The position numbers were made by a program, and so were the translations under genes. Below are positions 8,765 to 17,542 of a stretch of DNA of 64,000 nt, piece after piece. The notes beneath the pieces are model-generated. The model had not been told where the DNA came from, ran no database searches, and worked only from the letters and a program-made list of their open reading frames with translations. The stretch is from Modicisalibacter ilicicola DSM 19980. Lineage in GTDB: Bacteria > Pseudomonadota > Gammaproteobacteria > Pseudomonadales > Halomonadaceae. The DNA is taken from NCBI RefSeq assembly GCF_900128925.1, contig NZ_FQUJ01000002.1, positions 282,856-346,855 of the forward strand, in the 5' to 3' direction. Position 1 is the stretch's first letter. The number at the start of each line of letters is the position of its first letter.

Positions 8765-9517
8765 ATGAGCAACGAGCAGAACGACAGGATTCAAGGCAAG
8801 GTCGTCGTCATCACCGGTGCGAGCAGCGGTCTCGGGGCCGAGACGGCCCGTCATCTCGCCCGGCGCGGCGCCAGGCTGGTGCTCGCGGCACGGCGCCAGG
8901 AGCGTCTCGACGAACTGGCCAGGGAGCTCAAGGACCTCGGCGCCGAGGCAACGGTCAAGGCCACCGACGTGACTGACCGAGGCCAGGTCGAGGCGTTGGT
9001 GAAGCATGCCACGGACACCTACGGGCGTCTCGACGTGATGGTCAACAACGCCGGCCTGATGCCGCTGTCACCCCTGGCCGAAGGCCGGGTCGACGAGTGG
9101 GAGCAGATGATCGACGTCAACGTGAAGGGCGTGATGTATGGCATCCACGCCGCCCTGCCGGTGATGAACCAGCAACAGAGCGGCCACTTCATCAATCTCT
9201 CCTCCGTGGCCGGTCACGTGGTCTTCCCGGGCAGTGCCGTCTACAGTGCCTCGAAGTTCGCCGTCTGGGCCCTCTCGGAAGGCCTGCGCAAGGAGGCCGG
9301 ACCCAACATCCGCACCACCACCCTGTCGCCCGGGGCCGTGCAAAGCGAGCTGCCCCAGAGCGTGGGCCACGACGAGACCGCCAAGCAGGTCAACGACCTC
9401 TACGAGATGGCGATTCCCGCCGACAGTGTGGCGCGAGCCATCGTCTACGCCATCGAGCAGCCGGCGGACGTGGACATCAACGAGATCATCCTGCGCCCCA
9501 CCGCTCAGGAAATGTAA
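8765..9517 (+). CDS. Classical short-chain dehydrogenase/reductase
   Basis: A 250-residue Rossmann-fold oxidoreductase. It has the cofactor motif TGASSGLG (about residues 19-26), NNAG, the active-site Ser in NLSSVAG and the YSASK catalytic pair. The Arg residues after the second strand (LAARRQERL) favour NADP(H). Length and motifs fit the classical SDR family (YdfG-like 3-hydroxy acid or serine dehydrogenase types). The substrate is not determinable. The start at 8765 has GGAGG five bases upstream; the ATG at 8753 overlaps that site. Confidence 0.85.
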   Translation: MSNEQNDRIQGKVVVITGASSGLGAETARHLARRGARLVLAARRQERLDELARELKDLGAEATVKATDVTDRGQVEALVKHATDTYGRLDVMVNNAGLMPLSPLAEGRVDEWEQMIDVNVKGVMYGIHAALPVMNQQQSGHFINLSSVAGHVVFPGSAVYSASKFAVWALSEGLRKEAGPNIRTTTLSPGAVQSELPQSVGHDETAKQVNDLYEMAIPADSVARAIVYAIEQPADVDINEIILRPTAQEM

Positions 9518-9549
9518 GGGGCCAGTTCAAGCTTGGATCATTGGCAGGA

Positions 9550-9605
9550 GCTCGCTTAAGCGAGCGATGGTGGTCTTGAAATCGCCCGGTAAACCGGGCT
9601 CCCAC
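9550..9605. repeat. REP-like palindrome pair
   Basis: GCTCGCTTAAGCGAGC at 9550-9565 is the inverse-orientation counterpart of the palindrome at 682-697 (flanks ATCGCTCGCT and AGCGAGCTCC shared). A second hairpin, CCCGGTAAACCGGG at 9585-9598 followed by CTCCCACC, has the same downstream CTCCCAC as the copy at 682. Two convergent REP-like units with a roughly 20-base spacer lie between the SDR stop and its terminator. Confidence 0.5.
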
Positions 9606-9627
9606 CAACCCTTTCAACCGATGACTA

Positions 9628-9657
9628 CCCTTGCCTCGTTCCGAGGCAAGGGTTTTT
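9628..9657 (+). terminator. Rho-independent terminator after the SDR gene
   Basis: CCCTTGCCTCG, loop TTC, CGAGGCAAGGG then TTTTT: an 11-base-pair perfect stem with U-run. It would end transcripts from the SDR gene at the convergent junction with the lpxL-like gene. Confidence 0.85.
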
Positions 9658-9698
9658 CATGAATCCCTCGTGTCTCGCCGCGACATGCAGCGCAGGCG

Positions 9699-10625
9699 TC
9701 AATAGACGCCTGGCTCACCCGACGGGCGGGTCTTGAAGCGTCGGTGCAGCCACAGGTACTGCTCGGGATGACGGCGGATCGCCGCCTCGATCACCGCATT
9801 GATCCGGGCGGCATCGCTTACCTCGTCGCCACTGGGAAAATGCTCCAGGGCGGGCAGGTATTCCAGCGTATAGGTACGATCGTCGGAATTGCGGTGGAAG
9901 ATCAAAGGCATGACCGGGGCCCCGGTCATGCGGGCGATCTTGGCGGTGAGCTTGATGGTGGCCGCTTCCACGCCGAAGAACGGTGCAAAGACACTGGCCT
10001 CGCGTCCGAAATCCTGATCCGGCGAATACCAGACCGCATGGCCGGCCTTGATGCGCCGCACGACACCGCGCAGATCGTAACGGTCGATGGCCTGGCCGAA
10101 GATGCGCGAACGCGCGCGGGTCATGAAGCGCTCGAACAGCGGGTTGTCGTGGGGGCGATAGACCACATCGGCCGGAAAGAACAGCGAGTGCAGCGCGCCT
10201 CCCAGATCCAGGGTCGAGAAATGGATACCGATGATCAAGGCGCCCTTGCCCTGGGCCATGGCACGCTGCATGTGCTGTTCGCCCTTGAAGGTCACGCGAT
10301 GGCGCAGGTGCTCGGGGTCGCGGCACCAGCCGGTGGCCGTTTCCAGGATGCCGATGCCGTTGGCGATGAAGGTATCGCGCACCAGTTGCGCTTGCCGCTC
10401 CTCGTCGAGCTCGGGAAAGACCAGGCGCAGGTTGGTTTCGGTGATATGTCGCCGGCGCCTGGCGAAACGCCAGGCCAGCAGGCCGATCGCCTTGCCGACC
10501 CCCAGCTTGAGCCGCCAGGGCAGCCAGGCACCGAGGCGCATCAGGGCGATGGCCAGCCAGGTCGGCCAGAAGCGCGGGTGTAGAAAAGCGGTCTTTGAAG
10601 CCGTGTCTGCCATGCGCCGGTTCAC
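9699..10625 (-). CDS. lpxL: LpxL-family lipid A acyltransferase
   Basis: A 308-residue inner-membrane acyltransferase. An N-terminal hydrophobic segment (WPTWLAIALMRLGAWLP) precedes the catalytic HFSTLD motif (HX4D), RPHDNPLFE and WYSPDQDFG, all typical of LpxL/LpxP, the Kdo-dependent enzymes that add a secondary acyl chain (usually laurate) to lipid A. The GTG at 10625 has a GAGG ribosome site four bases upstream, whereas the ATG at 10613 has it too far away; I used the GTG. A second, HX4E-type acyltransferase lies at 40891. It is transcribed alone, converging on the SDR gene. Confidence 0.85.
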   Translation of the reverse strand: MNRRMADTASKTAFLHPRFWPTWLAIALMRLGAWLPWRLKLGVGKAIGLLAWRFARRRRHITETNLRLVFPELDEERQAQLVRDTFIANGIGILETATGWCRDPEHLRHRVTFKGEQHMQRAMAQGKGALIIGIHFSTLDLGGALHSLFFPADVVYRPHDNPLFERFMTRARSRIFGQAIDRYDLRGVVRRIKAGHAVWYSPDQDFGREASVFAPFFGVEAATIKLTAKIARMTGAPVMPLIFHRNSDDRTYTLEYLPALEHFPSGDEVSDAARINAVIEAAIRRHPEQYLWLHRRFKTRPSGEPGVY

Positions 10626-10687
10626 TTGTCCTCGAAGCCTGTCCGGAAGCCGACCATTGTAGCCGGCACCGCGGGAGTCGTCAGGTA

Positions 10688-11794
10688 TCAGCTCATACTA
10701 CCGTGGTAACGACGCGGTACTCGCGGCAGTATGCCGGTCAGCAGCGTGTAGCTGATGGTGTCGCAATGACGGGCCACCTCGTCCACCGACAGCACCTCCC
10801 CACCCGGGTCCCGCCCCCACAGCGTGACGCGACTGCCGATAGCCGCCTCGGGAAGGTCGGTGATATCGACGGTCAGCATGTCCATGGAGACCTTGCCGGC
10901 GAGCACCGTGCGCCGGCCGTCGACCAGGACCGGCGTGCCGTCGACGGCGTGGCGATCGTAACCGTCGCCATAGCCTGCCGCGACGACACCGATACGCGAA
11001 GGGCGCGGCGCGATCCATCGCCCGCCGTAGCCTACCGGTTCGCCGGCATCGAGCTCCTGCACGGCGATGATCTCGGAGTGCAAGGTCATCACCGGCCTGA
11101 GTGCGCGACTGGCGTCGTTGGCCCCTTCCAGGGGATCACTGCCGTAGAGCATCACACCGGGACGGTTCCAGGCACCATGGGCTTGGGGCCAGGCCAGGGT
11201 CGCCGGCGAGTTGGCCAGGCAGGTGGGCGCGTCCAGGCGTGTCGCCAGTTCGTTCAGCAAGGCCAGCTGGCGGCGGAAGTAGCGCGTCTCGAGGGCATCC
11301 GCGGTGGCGAAATGGCTCATCAGATGCAGATCGCAAGCGTACCCTGGTGCGCCGGCCAGGCGCTGCCATATCTCGGGCAGGCGCTCCGGGGAAAACCCCA
11401 GGCGATGCATCCCCGAGTCGACCTTGACCCACACCGGGATCGGATGCCGAGGCCGGTAGTCCAGCAGGGCATCGACCTGCCATTCGCTGTGCACCGCCAT
11501 CCATAGCCCCAGCGACTCGACGCGCGGGAGTTCGTCGCCGTGGAAGATGCCCTCCAGCAGCACGATCGGCTTGTCGATGCCGCCGTCGCGCAGCGCCTGG
11601 GCCTCCTCGATGCAGGCCACGGCAAAGGCCGGCGCCAGGTCATCCAACGCCCGGGCGCAGGCGAGGGCGCCGTGGCCATAGGCGTCGGCCTTGAGGACCG
11701 CCAGCGCCTGACTGTGGGGAGCAAGCTCGCGGGCCAGGCAGTAGTTGTGGCGAAGGGCGTCGAGATCGATCTCGGCGATGAGGGGACGACCCAT
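10688..11794 (-). CDS. alr: Alanine racemase
   Basis: A 368-residue fold-type III PLP enzyme interconverting L- and D-alanine for peptidoglycan. The PLP lysine lies in AVLKADAYGHG (Lys about 35), and VKVDSGMHRLGF, MSHFATAD and the Tyr of VMLYGSDP are the usual Alr blocks. The C-terminal beta domain includes GYGDGYDRHAVDGTPV and WGRDPGG. It could be the catabolic DadX isozyme, but no dadA is adjacent. It follows the tolC-like gene start region on the same strand (24 bases after the TolC stop). Confidence 0.93.
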   Translation of the reverse strand: MGRPLIAEIDLDALRHNYCLARELAPHSQALAVLKADAYGHGALACARALDDLAPAFAVACIEEAQALRDGGIDKPIVLLEGIFHGDELPRVESLGLWMAVHSEWQVDALLDYRPRHPIPVWVKVDSGMHRLGFSPERLPEIWQRLAGAPGYACDLHLMSHFATADALETRYFRRQLALLNELATRLDAPTCLANSPATLAWPQAHGAWNRPGVMLYGSDPLEGANDASRALRPVMTLHSEIIAVQELDAGEPVGYGGRWIAPRPSRIGVVAAGYGDGYDRHAVDGTPVLVDGRRTVLAGKVSMDMLTVDITDLPEAAIGSRVTLWGRDPGGEVLSVDEVARHCDTISYTLLTGILPRVPRRYHGSMS

Positions 11795-11818
11795 GAAACA
11801 TGGCTCCTGACGGCAGGT

Positions 11819-13321
11819 CTATCGGGACTGGGGCGGTGTCGGCGGCTCGCCGATGTCCATGACGGCATCGTAGTTCTCGTCTTCGGGAAGCTCGAGATGC
11901 ACTTCGCTCTCCTCCCTGAGCCACTCATTGAGAGCACGGATGTCCCGAACATCCAGGATGCCCGACTCGCGACGCAATGCCAGGATGTCGATGACGTAGG
12001 TGTATCTCGCCTCGGCGTAATCTGCCAAGGCATTGTAGAGGCTCTGCTCGGCGTCGAGCACGTCGACGATGTTGCGCGTGCCCACCTCGTAGCCGGAACG
12101 GGTCGCCTCCAGGGCGCTGCGATTGGAGACGATGGCCTGCCGGCGCGCCTCGACGGCGGCCACGTCGTTCTTGACCTGGGTCAGCAGCGAGCGCACCTGG
12201 CGCACGGTTTCACGACGCTGGGATTCGAAGTCGTACTGGCTGGACTCGAGGAGATAGGTTGCCTGATCGACCTGGGCACTGGTCCTGCCGCCGGTGAAGA
12301 GAGGCCAGTTGGCCGTCAGCCCGACCTGGCTCGCAGAGTTGTTGCCATCCAGATAATCGACATCGGAATAATCGTAGCGAGCGAAGGCGTCGAGGGTGGG
12401 CAGATGGCCCGACTGGGCGATGTCCACGTCGCGGTTCGCCACGTCGATGGCCGCCTGGGTGGCCAGCAGGGTCGGGTTGTTCTCCATGGCCAGGGAGACC
12501 CAGGCACTGCGCGAGCTGGGTATGGGCGACTCGATGGGAAGCTCGTCGGCGAGACCCTCGATGCTCTCGTAGCGCTTGCCGGTCAGCCTTTCCAGCGCCT
12601 CGAAACTGACCTGGAGATCGCTCTGGGCGGCGATGCGCTCGGCCCGGGCCAGATCCGCGGCGGCTCTGGCCTCCTGCACGTCGGTGATGGCGATCAGCCC
12701 TACCTCGAACTGCTCGCGGGCCTGCTCGAGCTGGCGCCCGATGGCACGCTCCTGGGCGATACGAGCCTCCAGCACGTCGTAAGCGCGCAGTATCTCGAAA
12801 TAGGCCTCGGAAACATCGAACAGCAGTTGCTGCCGGGTGGCTTCCAGGGAGAAGGCCTGTTGGTCGATCTCCTCCTCGGCACGCTGCAGCTCGAACCAGT
12901 TGGTGGCATCGAAGAGGGCCTGGGTGGCCTCCAACCCCACGCTGGTCGTGTTGTAGTTGTCCTCGCCGACCCCTGCGGAGGTCGACCCTCCCCCGCTGGT
13001 GCTCTGAACCGAACTCTCGGTGCCGATGTCCCCCGCAAAGGTGCTTTGCTCGTAGGTGCGATTGTGGGCAAGGCTGGCCGTGGCACCGACCTGCGGCAGC
13101 AGATCGCCCCGCTGCACGTTGCGTCCTTCCTCGACGCTGGCGAAGACCGAGCGTGACGAGGCCAGCTCGGCACTGTTGTCGAGGGCATCCCGGGTAATGG
13201 TCAAAAGATCGGCTGCCTGGACCGGGGCGGCCAGCGCTGCCGCCACCAGCAGTGGTAGCAGCTTGCGATCCCATGCACCGGGTACGGGCCGAGGGCGCGA
13301 GGAAGAACCTTGTGACGGCAT
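11819..13321 (-). CDS. tolC: TolC-family outer-membrane channel
   Basis: A 500-residue outer-membrane efflux protein with a signal peptide (LLPLLVAAALAAPVQA, cleavage before ADLLTI) and the two repeated OEP units of long amphipathic helices. The second repeat contains LTANWPLFTGG, and the region NIVDVLDAEQSLYNALADYAEARYTYV is the classic TolC helix signature. TolC trimers are the exit duct for RND pumps and type I secretion. The RND genes at 57412-61829 have no channel gene of their own, so this protein is a candidate partner. The extreme N-terminus (about 18 residues before the hydrophobic core) is longer than usual. Confidence 0.9.
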   Translation of the reverse strand: MPSQGSSSRPRPVPGAWDRKLLPLLVAAALAAPVQAADLLTITRDALDNSAELASSRSVFASVEEGRNVQRGDLLPQVGATASLAHNRTYEQSTFAGDIGTESSVQSTSGGGSTSAGVGEDNYNTTSVGLEATQALFDATNWFELQRAEEEIDQQAFSLEATRQQLLFDVSEAYFEILRAYDVLEARIAQERAIGRQLEQAREQFEVGLIAITDVQEARAAADLARAERIAAQSDLQVSFEALERLTGKRYESIEGLADELPIESPIPSSRSAWVSLAMENNPTLLATQAAIDVANRDVDIAQSGHLPTLDAFARYDYSDVDYLDGNNSASQVGLTANWPLFTGGRTSAQVDQATYLLESSQYDFESQRRETVRQVRSLLTQVKNDVAAVEARRQAIVSNRSALEATRSGYEVGTRNIVDVLDAEQSLYNALADYAEARYTYVIDILALRRESGILDVRDIRALNEWLREESEVHLELPEDENYDAVMDIGEPPTPPQSR

Positions 13322-13448
13322 CGACGTTATCCTTTTTTCGACGTGCGCTTCGAAGCGCGCACAATTTTACATACGATGACGCATGTTTGCTTGTCAGGCA
13401 ATGCGCCAGCGCACTCTCGAGCGACTCGAGAAAGGTCCGGGACCATAA

Positions 13449-13480
13449 CGACGAACGCGAGCCGGGGCTCGCGTTCGTCG
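13449..13480. terminator. Strong hairpin downstream of rpoS
   Basis: CGACGAACGCGAGCC and its exact complement GGCTCGCGTTCGTCG separated by two bases form a perfect 15-base-pair stem 25 bases beyond the rpoS stop. On the minus strand it is followed by TTATGG, so the U-run is weak. It most likely marks the rpoS transcript end or stabilises it. Confidence 0.6.
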
Positions 13481-13504
13481 ACTGCTCGCTTGTCGCCTTG
13501 CCCG

Positions 13505-14479
13505 CTACTCGAAGATGGCTTCCAGGGAAAGGTTCTGTTTTTCCAGCACCCGACGCAGCTTCTTGAGCGCCTCGACCTGAATCTGGCGCACCCGCTCCCG
13601 GGTCAGCCCGATCTCCTCACCCACTTCTTCCAGGGTCGAGGCCTCATGGCCATGCAGACCGAAGCGGCGTACCACGACCTCCATCTGCTTGTCGGTCAGT
13701 TCGACCAACCAGGCATCCACGTGCTGCTTGACATCGACACTGACCAGGGACGATTCCGGACCGCTCTCGTTCTCGTCGGCCAGCGTCTCGATCAATGGCT
13801 TGTCGCTCTCGCCACCCAGCGGATAGTCCACCGAGGAGATCCGCTCGTTGAGCCCGAGCATCTTCTTGACCGTGCCCACCGGCTTGTCGAGGAACTCGGC
13901 GATCTCCTCGGCCGTCGCCTCGTGATCGAGCTTCTGGGTCAGTTCCCGGGCGGCGCGCAGGTAGATGTTGAGTTCCTTGACCACATGGATGGGCAGACGG
14001 ATGGTACGGGTCTGATTCATCAGGGCCCGCTCGATGGTCTGGCGAATCCACCAGGTGGCGTAGGTCGAAAAACGAAAGCCGCGTTCCGGGTCGAATTTCT
14101 CCACGGCGCGGATCAGGCCGAGATTGCCTTCCTCGATGAGATCGAGCAACGACAGCCCGCGGTTGAGATAGCGTCTGGCGATCTTGACCACCAGGCGCAG
14201 GTTGGATTCGATCATGCGTTGCCGCCCAGCCGGGTCACCGCTCTGGGCCAGGCGCCCGAAATGAACCTCCTCCTCGGGGGTCAGCAGGGGGGAAAAACCA
14301 ATTTCGTTGAGATAGATCTGAGTAGCATCAAGACTCTGATGGTAGTTGTTTTCCTCGCGGCTCAGCGCCTTTTCGAACGCAGCCTCTTCCTTGGCATCCA
14401 CTTCATCGACGATGACCTCGACTTCGTCATCGACATCATTGAGATCGACTTCCTGAAGATTCCTTTCAAGCATGCTCAT
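13505..14479 (-). CDS. rpoS: RNA polymerase sigma factor RpoS
   Basis: A 324-residue sigma-70 family factor for stationary phase and general stress. The acidic N-terminus ([20 protein letters not shown]) is followed by region 1.2 ([19 protein letters not shown]), region 2 ([43 protein letters not shown]) and the region 4 helix-turn-helix ([19 protein letters not shown]). The start at 14479 follows GGGGTAG; the ATG at 14515 would add 12 basic residues. Placed 129 bases after nlpD, as in other gammaproteobacteria where an rpoS promoter lies within nlpD. Confidence 0.95.
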   Translation of the reverse strand: MSMLERNLQEVDLNDVDDEVEVIVDEVDAKEEAAFEKALSREENNYHQSLDATQIYLNEIGFSPLLTPEEEVHFGRLAQSGDPAGRQRMIESNLRLVVKIARRYLNRGLSLLDLIEEGNLGLIRAVEKFDPERGFRFSTYATWWIRQTIERALMNQTRTIRLPIHVVKELNIYLRAARELTQKLDHEATAEEIAEFLDKPVGTVKKMLGLNERISSVDYPLGGESDKPLIETLADENESGPESSLVSVDVKQHVDAWLVELTDKQMEVVVRRFGLHGHEASTLEEVGEEIGLTRERVRQIQVEALKKLRRVLEKQNLSLEAIFE

Positions 14480-14608
14480 GTCGCTACCCCGTTGTCTGCG
14501 TGGAAAAGCAGTCATTGACCGGCTCTGTTGTTCTTATGACCCGTCCTGGTGCGATTGCCGAACTTCGGGGCCCGGCAACCGTCCTTTTCCTGCGATGAGA
14601 CCTCCCCT

Positions 14609-15958
14609 CTAGCGTTGCGGCAAAAACTCGAGGGGGTCTCGAGGCTGGCCATCCTGGCGCACCTCGAAATGCAGCTTGACGCTCTCGGCATCGGTATCAC
14701 CCATGGTGGCGATTACCTCGCCGGCGTCGACAACGTCGTTTTCTCGAACCCTGAGGCTATCATTATGTGCGTAAGCGCTCAGATAGCTGTCGTTGTGCTT
14801 GAGAAGAATCAGGTTGCCGTAGCCCCTCACGCCGTCGCCTGCGTAGACCACGATTCCGGGGCCCGCTGCCTTGACAGGTTGCCCCTTTTGTCCGGCGATA
14901 TCAATGCCGGCGGTGATACTTGAGCCGTCGCCGAAACGCCCCACCAGCTGCCCCTCGGCAGGCCATTGCCAGGGCACCTCTTCGACGGGCGTGTAGCTGC
15001 GCTGCTGCGCCGACGGCGCATCCGCCCCGCCGGCGACCGCCGTGCCGGCGTCGGCAGCACTGCTGCCCGTATTACCCTGAGGAGACGTGTTGGTCGCTGC
15101 GGTATTGCGGTTCTGACTGGCCGCCTGATCGCTCTGCTGCGAAGCGGACGCTTGGGTGCGCTGCTGACTGGCCGCCTGATTGCTCTGCTGCGAAGCGGAC
15201 GCTTGGGTGCGCTGCTGATTGGTCGCCTGATCGCTCTGCTGCGAAGCGGACGCTTGAGTATTGCTTGCGCCAGGGGCCTGCGGTGGGCCTTGCGATGCGC
15301 GTTGCGCCTCCGCCTGTTCTGCTGCCGCCCGCTGGCGCGCGAGCTCTTCGCGTTCGGCACGATCCTGGGCACTCAGTTGCCCATCGGCCCCGGGGCTGTC
15401 GTAGTTGTAGATCGGCCCCTGACCGCTCGCCCCTCCCGCCTGGCCGGCGGCAGCCATCGCCTGATCGTTCGGCCGGGTGGAAGACGGGGAAGCCGAAGGG
15501 GTCGAGGAGGAAGACGCAGCCGGCGAGGATTCCAGTGGGCGGCTGGTCAGACGCCGATTGCGCTCGATGGCCTCGGTATCCGGCGCCAGCCAATCCGGGG
15601 CCTGGGTGCCGGACACCCCGGCAGCCCCGGCGGCACCCGCCGTCATGTCGTCCTGGCCACCGGCATTGCCGGCCTGCGCCGCTGATGCCCGGCCGTCTTG
15701 ACTCAGACGCAGCGTCTGGCCAGGTTGCAGTCGGTAAGGCGGGCTGATGTCGTTGATCTGGGCCAATGTCCGGAAATCCATGTTCTGCCGCCAGGCGATC
15801 CCGTAGAGGGTGTCGCCTTCCTCGACGGTCACGCTCCCGTTGCCCCGGGAGTCACGTGCCATGGAAAGATCACGAACGTCGGGGCCGGGGCTGCTGCTGG
15901 GAGCGGCACAGCCGGCAGCACCGAGCGCCAGTGCGGTTACAAGGAGAGCCTTGCGCAT
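14609..15958 (-). CDS. nlpD: NlpD-type lipoprotein with LysM and degenerate LytM domains
   Basis: A 449-residue lipoprotein (lipobox LGAAGC) with an early LysM domain (EEGDTLYGIAWRQNMDFRTL and PPYRLQPGQTLRL) and a C-terminal M23/LytM domain. A long Ala/Ser/Gln-rich linker contains three 17-residue repeats. In active LytM enzymes the first zinc ligand precedes GxDI as HxGxD; here it reads ITAGIDIAG, so that His is missing and the domain should be non-catalytic, as in E. coli NlpD, which activates the amidase AmiC at division. The linker is longer than in E. coli. Six bases separate it from the DUF368 gene upstream. Confidence 0.93.
   Translation of the reverse strand: MRKALLVTALALGAAGCAAPSSSPGPDVRDLSMARDSRGNGSVTVEEGDTLYGIAWRQNMDFRTLAQINDISPPYRLQPGQTLRLSQDGRASAAQAGNAGGQDDMTAGAAGAAGVSGTQAPDWLAPDTEAIERNRRLTSRPLESSPAASSSSTPSASPSSTRPNDQAMAAAGQAGGASGQGPIYNYDSPGADGQLSAQDRAEREELARQRAAAEQAEAQRASQGPPQAPGASNTQASASQQSDQATNQQRTQASASQQSNQAASQQRTQASASQQSDQAASQNRNTAATNTSPQGNTGSSAADAGTAVAGGADAPSAQQRSYTPVEEVPWQWPAEGQLVGRFGDGSSITAGIDIAGQKGQPVKAAGPGIVVYAGDGVRGYGNLILLKHNDSYLSAYAHNDSLRVRENDVVDAGEVIATMGDTDAESVKLHFEVRQDGQPRDPLEFLPQR
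15108..15260. repeat. 51-base tandem repeats inside nlpD
   Basis: Three near-identical 51-base units encode TQASASQQSDQAA(S/T)QQR-like 17-mers; GAAGCGGACGCTTG recurs at 15141, 15192 and 15243. Unit differences are single codons (for example SDQ versus SNQ). They sit in the disordered linker between LysM and LytM and may vary in copy number between strains. Confidence 0.9.
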
Positions 15959-15964
15959 AGGGGA

Positions 15965-16894
15965 TCAATCCTCTTCAGGAGATAACGAATGTCGTTCGCC
16001 CACGGCGAGTACCAGCAGCAGCCCCGCGGCCATCAGTACGAGCACCGGCAGCAACTGGGCGGAATCACCCGTGAGCCGAGCGTAATCGCTGGGCAGCAGA
16101 TAGCGATAGTCCAGGGGGATCATCTGCTGATCCGGCCCGAGACGATAACTGACCATCTCGCGCCAGGGCCAGAGCAGCGGCAGTGAACCGATGATGAAAC
16201 CGATCAGCAACTGGAGCGTGGCGGCGTGACAGTGGCGAAACAGCCAGGAGAGCAGGCGCGAAAAGAAGAACAGGCCAATGGCGCAGCCCAGGCCGAACTG
16301 CAGGATCAGACCGACATCGACACTCTTGATGCCTTCCATGACCGTGCCGTAAAGCCCCATGGTCAGCAGCAGAAAGCTGCCCGAGACCCCCGGCAGCAGC
16401 ATGGCACTGATGGCGATGGCACCGCCGGCGATCAGGATCAGATCGCCGAAGCCGGCCATCATCGGCATCAGCCCCGGCAATACCTTGGCCAGCAGCAGTC
16501 CGACAACCAGGGGGACCAGATACCACCATCGCCAGCCCGGGACCTCGCGCCTGACCACCAGCGCGGAGGCCGCCACCAGCCCGAAGAAGAAGGCATTGAG
16601 CAATATCGGCTGGGTCTCCAGCAGGTAGGTGACCAGATGGGCCACGCTGACCAGGCTGGCCAGGATGCCCGCCACCAGGGGCAGCAGAAACGCCAGGTTG
16701 AGATGTTCGATCAATCCGGCCAGGCCATGACGGCGCCAGGCGCCGAAGGCCTCGGGGCCGAAGCGGCGGATGGTGTGGATCAGCTCTTCGTAGATGCCGG
16801 TGACGAAGGCGATGGTCCCCCCGGAGACACCGGGCACGGCGTCGGCGGCGCCCATCCCGGCCCCTCTGAGAAACAGCGCGAGGGCTCGTTTCAA
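15965..16894 (-). CDS. DUF368 polyprenyl-phosphate transporter (PopT-type)
   Basis: A 309-residue protein with about eight to ten membrane segments and the DUF368 signature GAADAVPGVSGGTIAFVTGIYEEL near the N-terminus, echoed by the inverted-repeat motif LPGVSGSFLLLTMGLYG in the second half. DUF368 proteins were shown to act as undecaprenyl-phosphate translocases returning the C55 lipid carrier to the cytoplasmic side, needed especially at alkaline pH. It overlaps pcm by four bases (ATGA) and precedes nlpD by six, an insertion relative to the E. coli pcm-nlpD order that seems usual in halomonads. Confidence 0.85.
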   Translation of the reverse strand: MKRALALFLRGAGMGAADAVPGVSGGTIAFVTGIYEELIHTIRRFGPEAFGAWRRHGLAGLIEHLNLAFLLPLVAGILASLVSVAHLVTYLLETQPILLNAFFFGLVAASALVVRREVPGWRWWYLVPLVVGLLLAKVLPGLMPMMAGFGDLILIAGGAIAISAMLLPGVSGSFLLLTMGLYGTVMEGIKSVDVGLILQFGLGCAIGLFFFSRLLSWLFRHCHAATLQLLIGFIIGSLPLLWPWREMVSYRLGPDQQMIPLDYRYLLPSDYARLTGDSAQLLPVLVLMAAGLLLVLAVGERHSLSPEED

Positions 16895-17526
16895 CGTATG
16901 ACTCCTTCCAGAAGCGGTACGAAGCGTACCTGTTCGAGCCGCTGATGCTCGTAGCCGTTACCGCGACGCTGCACCCGGGTCAGCCACTGTGTGCCGTCGC
17001 TGTCCTCCAGCGGCGTGATCAAGGTACCCGTGTCACTCAATTGAGCCAGGAGCGCCGCAGGAAGTTCACTGGCGCAGGCAGTCAGCAGGATCACATCGAA
17101 GGGCGCGGCTTCGGGCCAGCCATGGGCGCCGTCCGTCAGGCGCAGACGCACGTTATAGGCCCCCAGCCTCGCCAGCCGGGTCCGCGCACGAGCGTGATGG
17201 GCCCGTATGCGTTCCAGCGACCAGACCTTGTCGACCAGCCGCGAGAGAATCAATGTCTGGTAGCCGGACCCGGTGCCGATCTCCAGCACGCTCGCCGGCT
17301 GTTCCGCCAGCACCAGCTCGCTCATGCGTGCCACCATCCACGGCTGCGACAGGGTCTGGCCGTGCCCGATGGGCAGCGAGGTATCCTCGTAGGCACGATG
17401 GGACAAGGCTTCGTCGAGGAACAGGTGGCGCGGTTCCCGAGCCATGACATCCCTCACTCGCTGATCCCGGATGCCGGCATCGGCCAGGCGCATCACCATG
17501 CGATCCCGGGTACGCTGCGAGGTCAT
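16891..17526 (-). CDS. pcm: Protein-L-isoaspartate O-methyltransferase
   Basis: A 211-residue SAM methyltransferase that repairs isoaspartyl residues in aged proteins. It has PRHLFLDEALSHRAYEDTSLP-type N-terminal block (split here as RHLFLDEAL and YEDTSLPIGHGQTLSQPWMV), the SAM motif VLEIGTGSGYQT and the C-terminal GTLITPLE. I chose the start MTSQRTRDRM, which gives the same length and N-terminus as pseudomonad Pcm; an ATG at 17562 with a better AGGA site would overlap surE by 20 bases and cannot be excluded. The usual VTAA block reads LLTACASELP. Confidence 0.93.
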   Translation of the reverse strand: MTSQRTRDRMVMRLADAGIRDQRVRDVMAREPRHLFLDEALSHRAYEDTSLPIGHGQTLSQPWMVARMSELVLAEQPASVLEIGTGSGYQTLILSRLVDKVWSLERIRAHHARARTRLARLGAYNVRLRLTDGAHGWPEAAPFDVILLTACASELPAALLAQLSDTGTLITPLEDSDGTQWLTRVQRRGNGYEHQRLEQVRFVPLLEGVIR

Positions 17527-17542
17527 GCCAATGCCGCTGAGC

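Noticed and set aside
13345-13358. GCGCTTCGAAGCGC palindrome as an rpoS terminator
   Set aside because: The U-run lies on the wrong side for the minus strand; it is more likely part of the tolC promoter region.
13322-13504. Possible RsmZ-like small RNA after rpoS, as in pseudomonads
   Set aside because: No series of GGA-bearing loops was seen; only one strong hairpin and a smaller palindrome.
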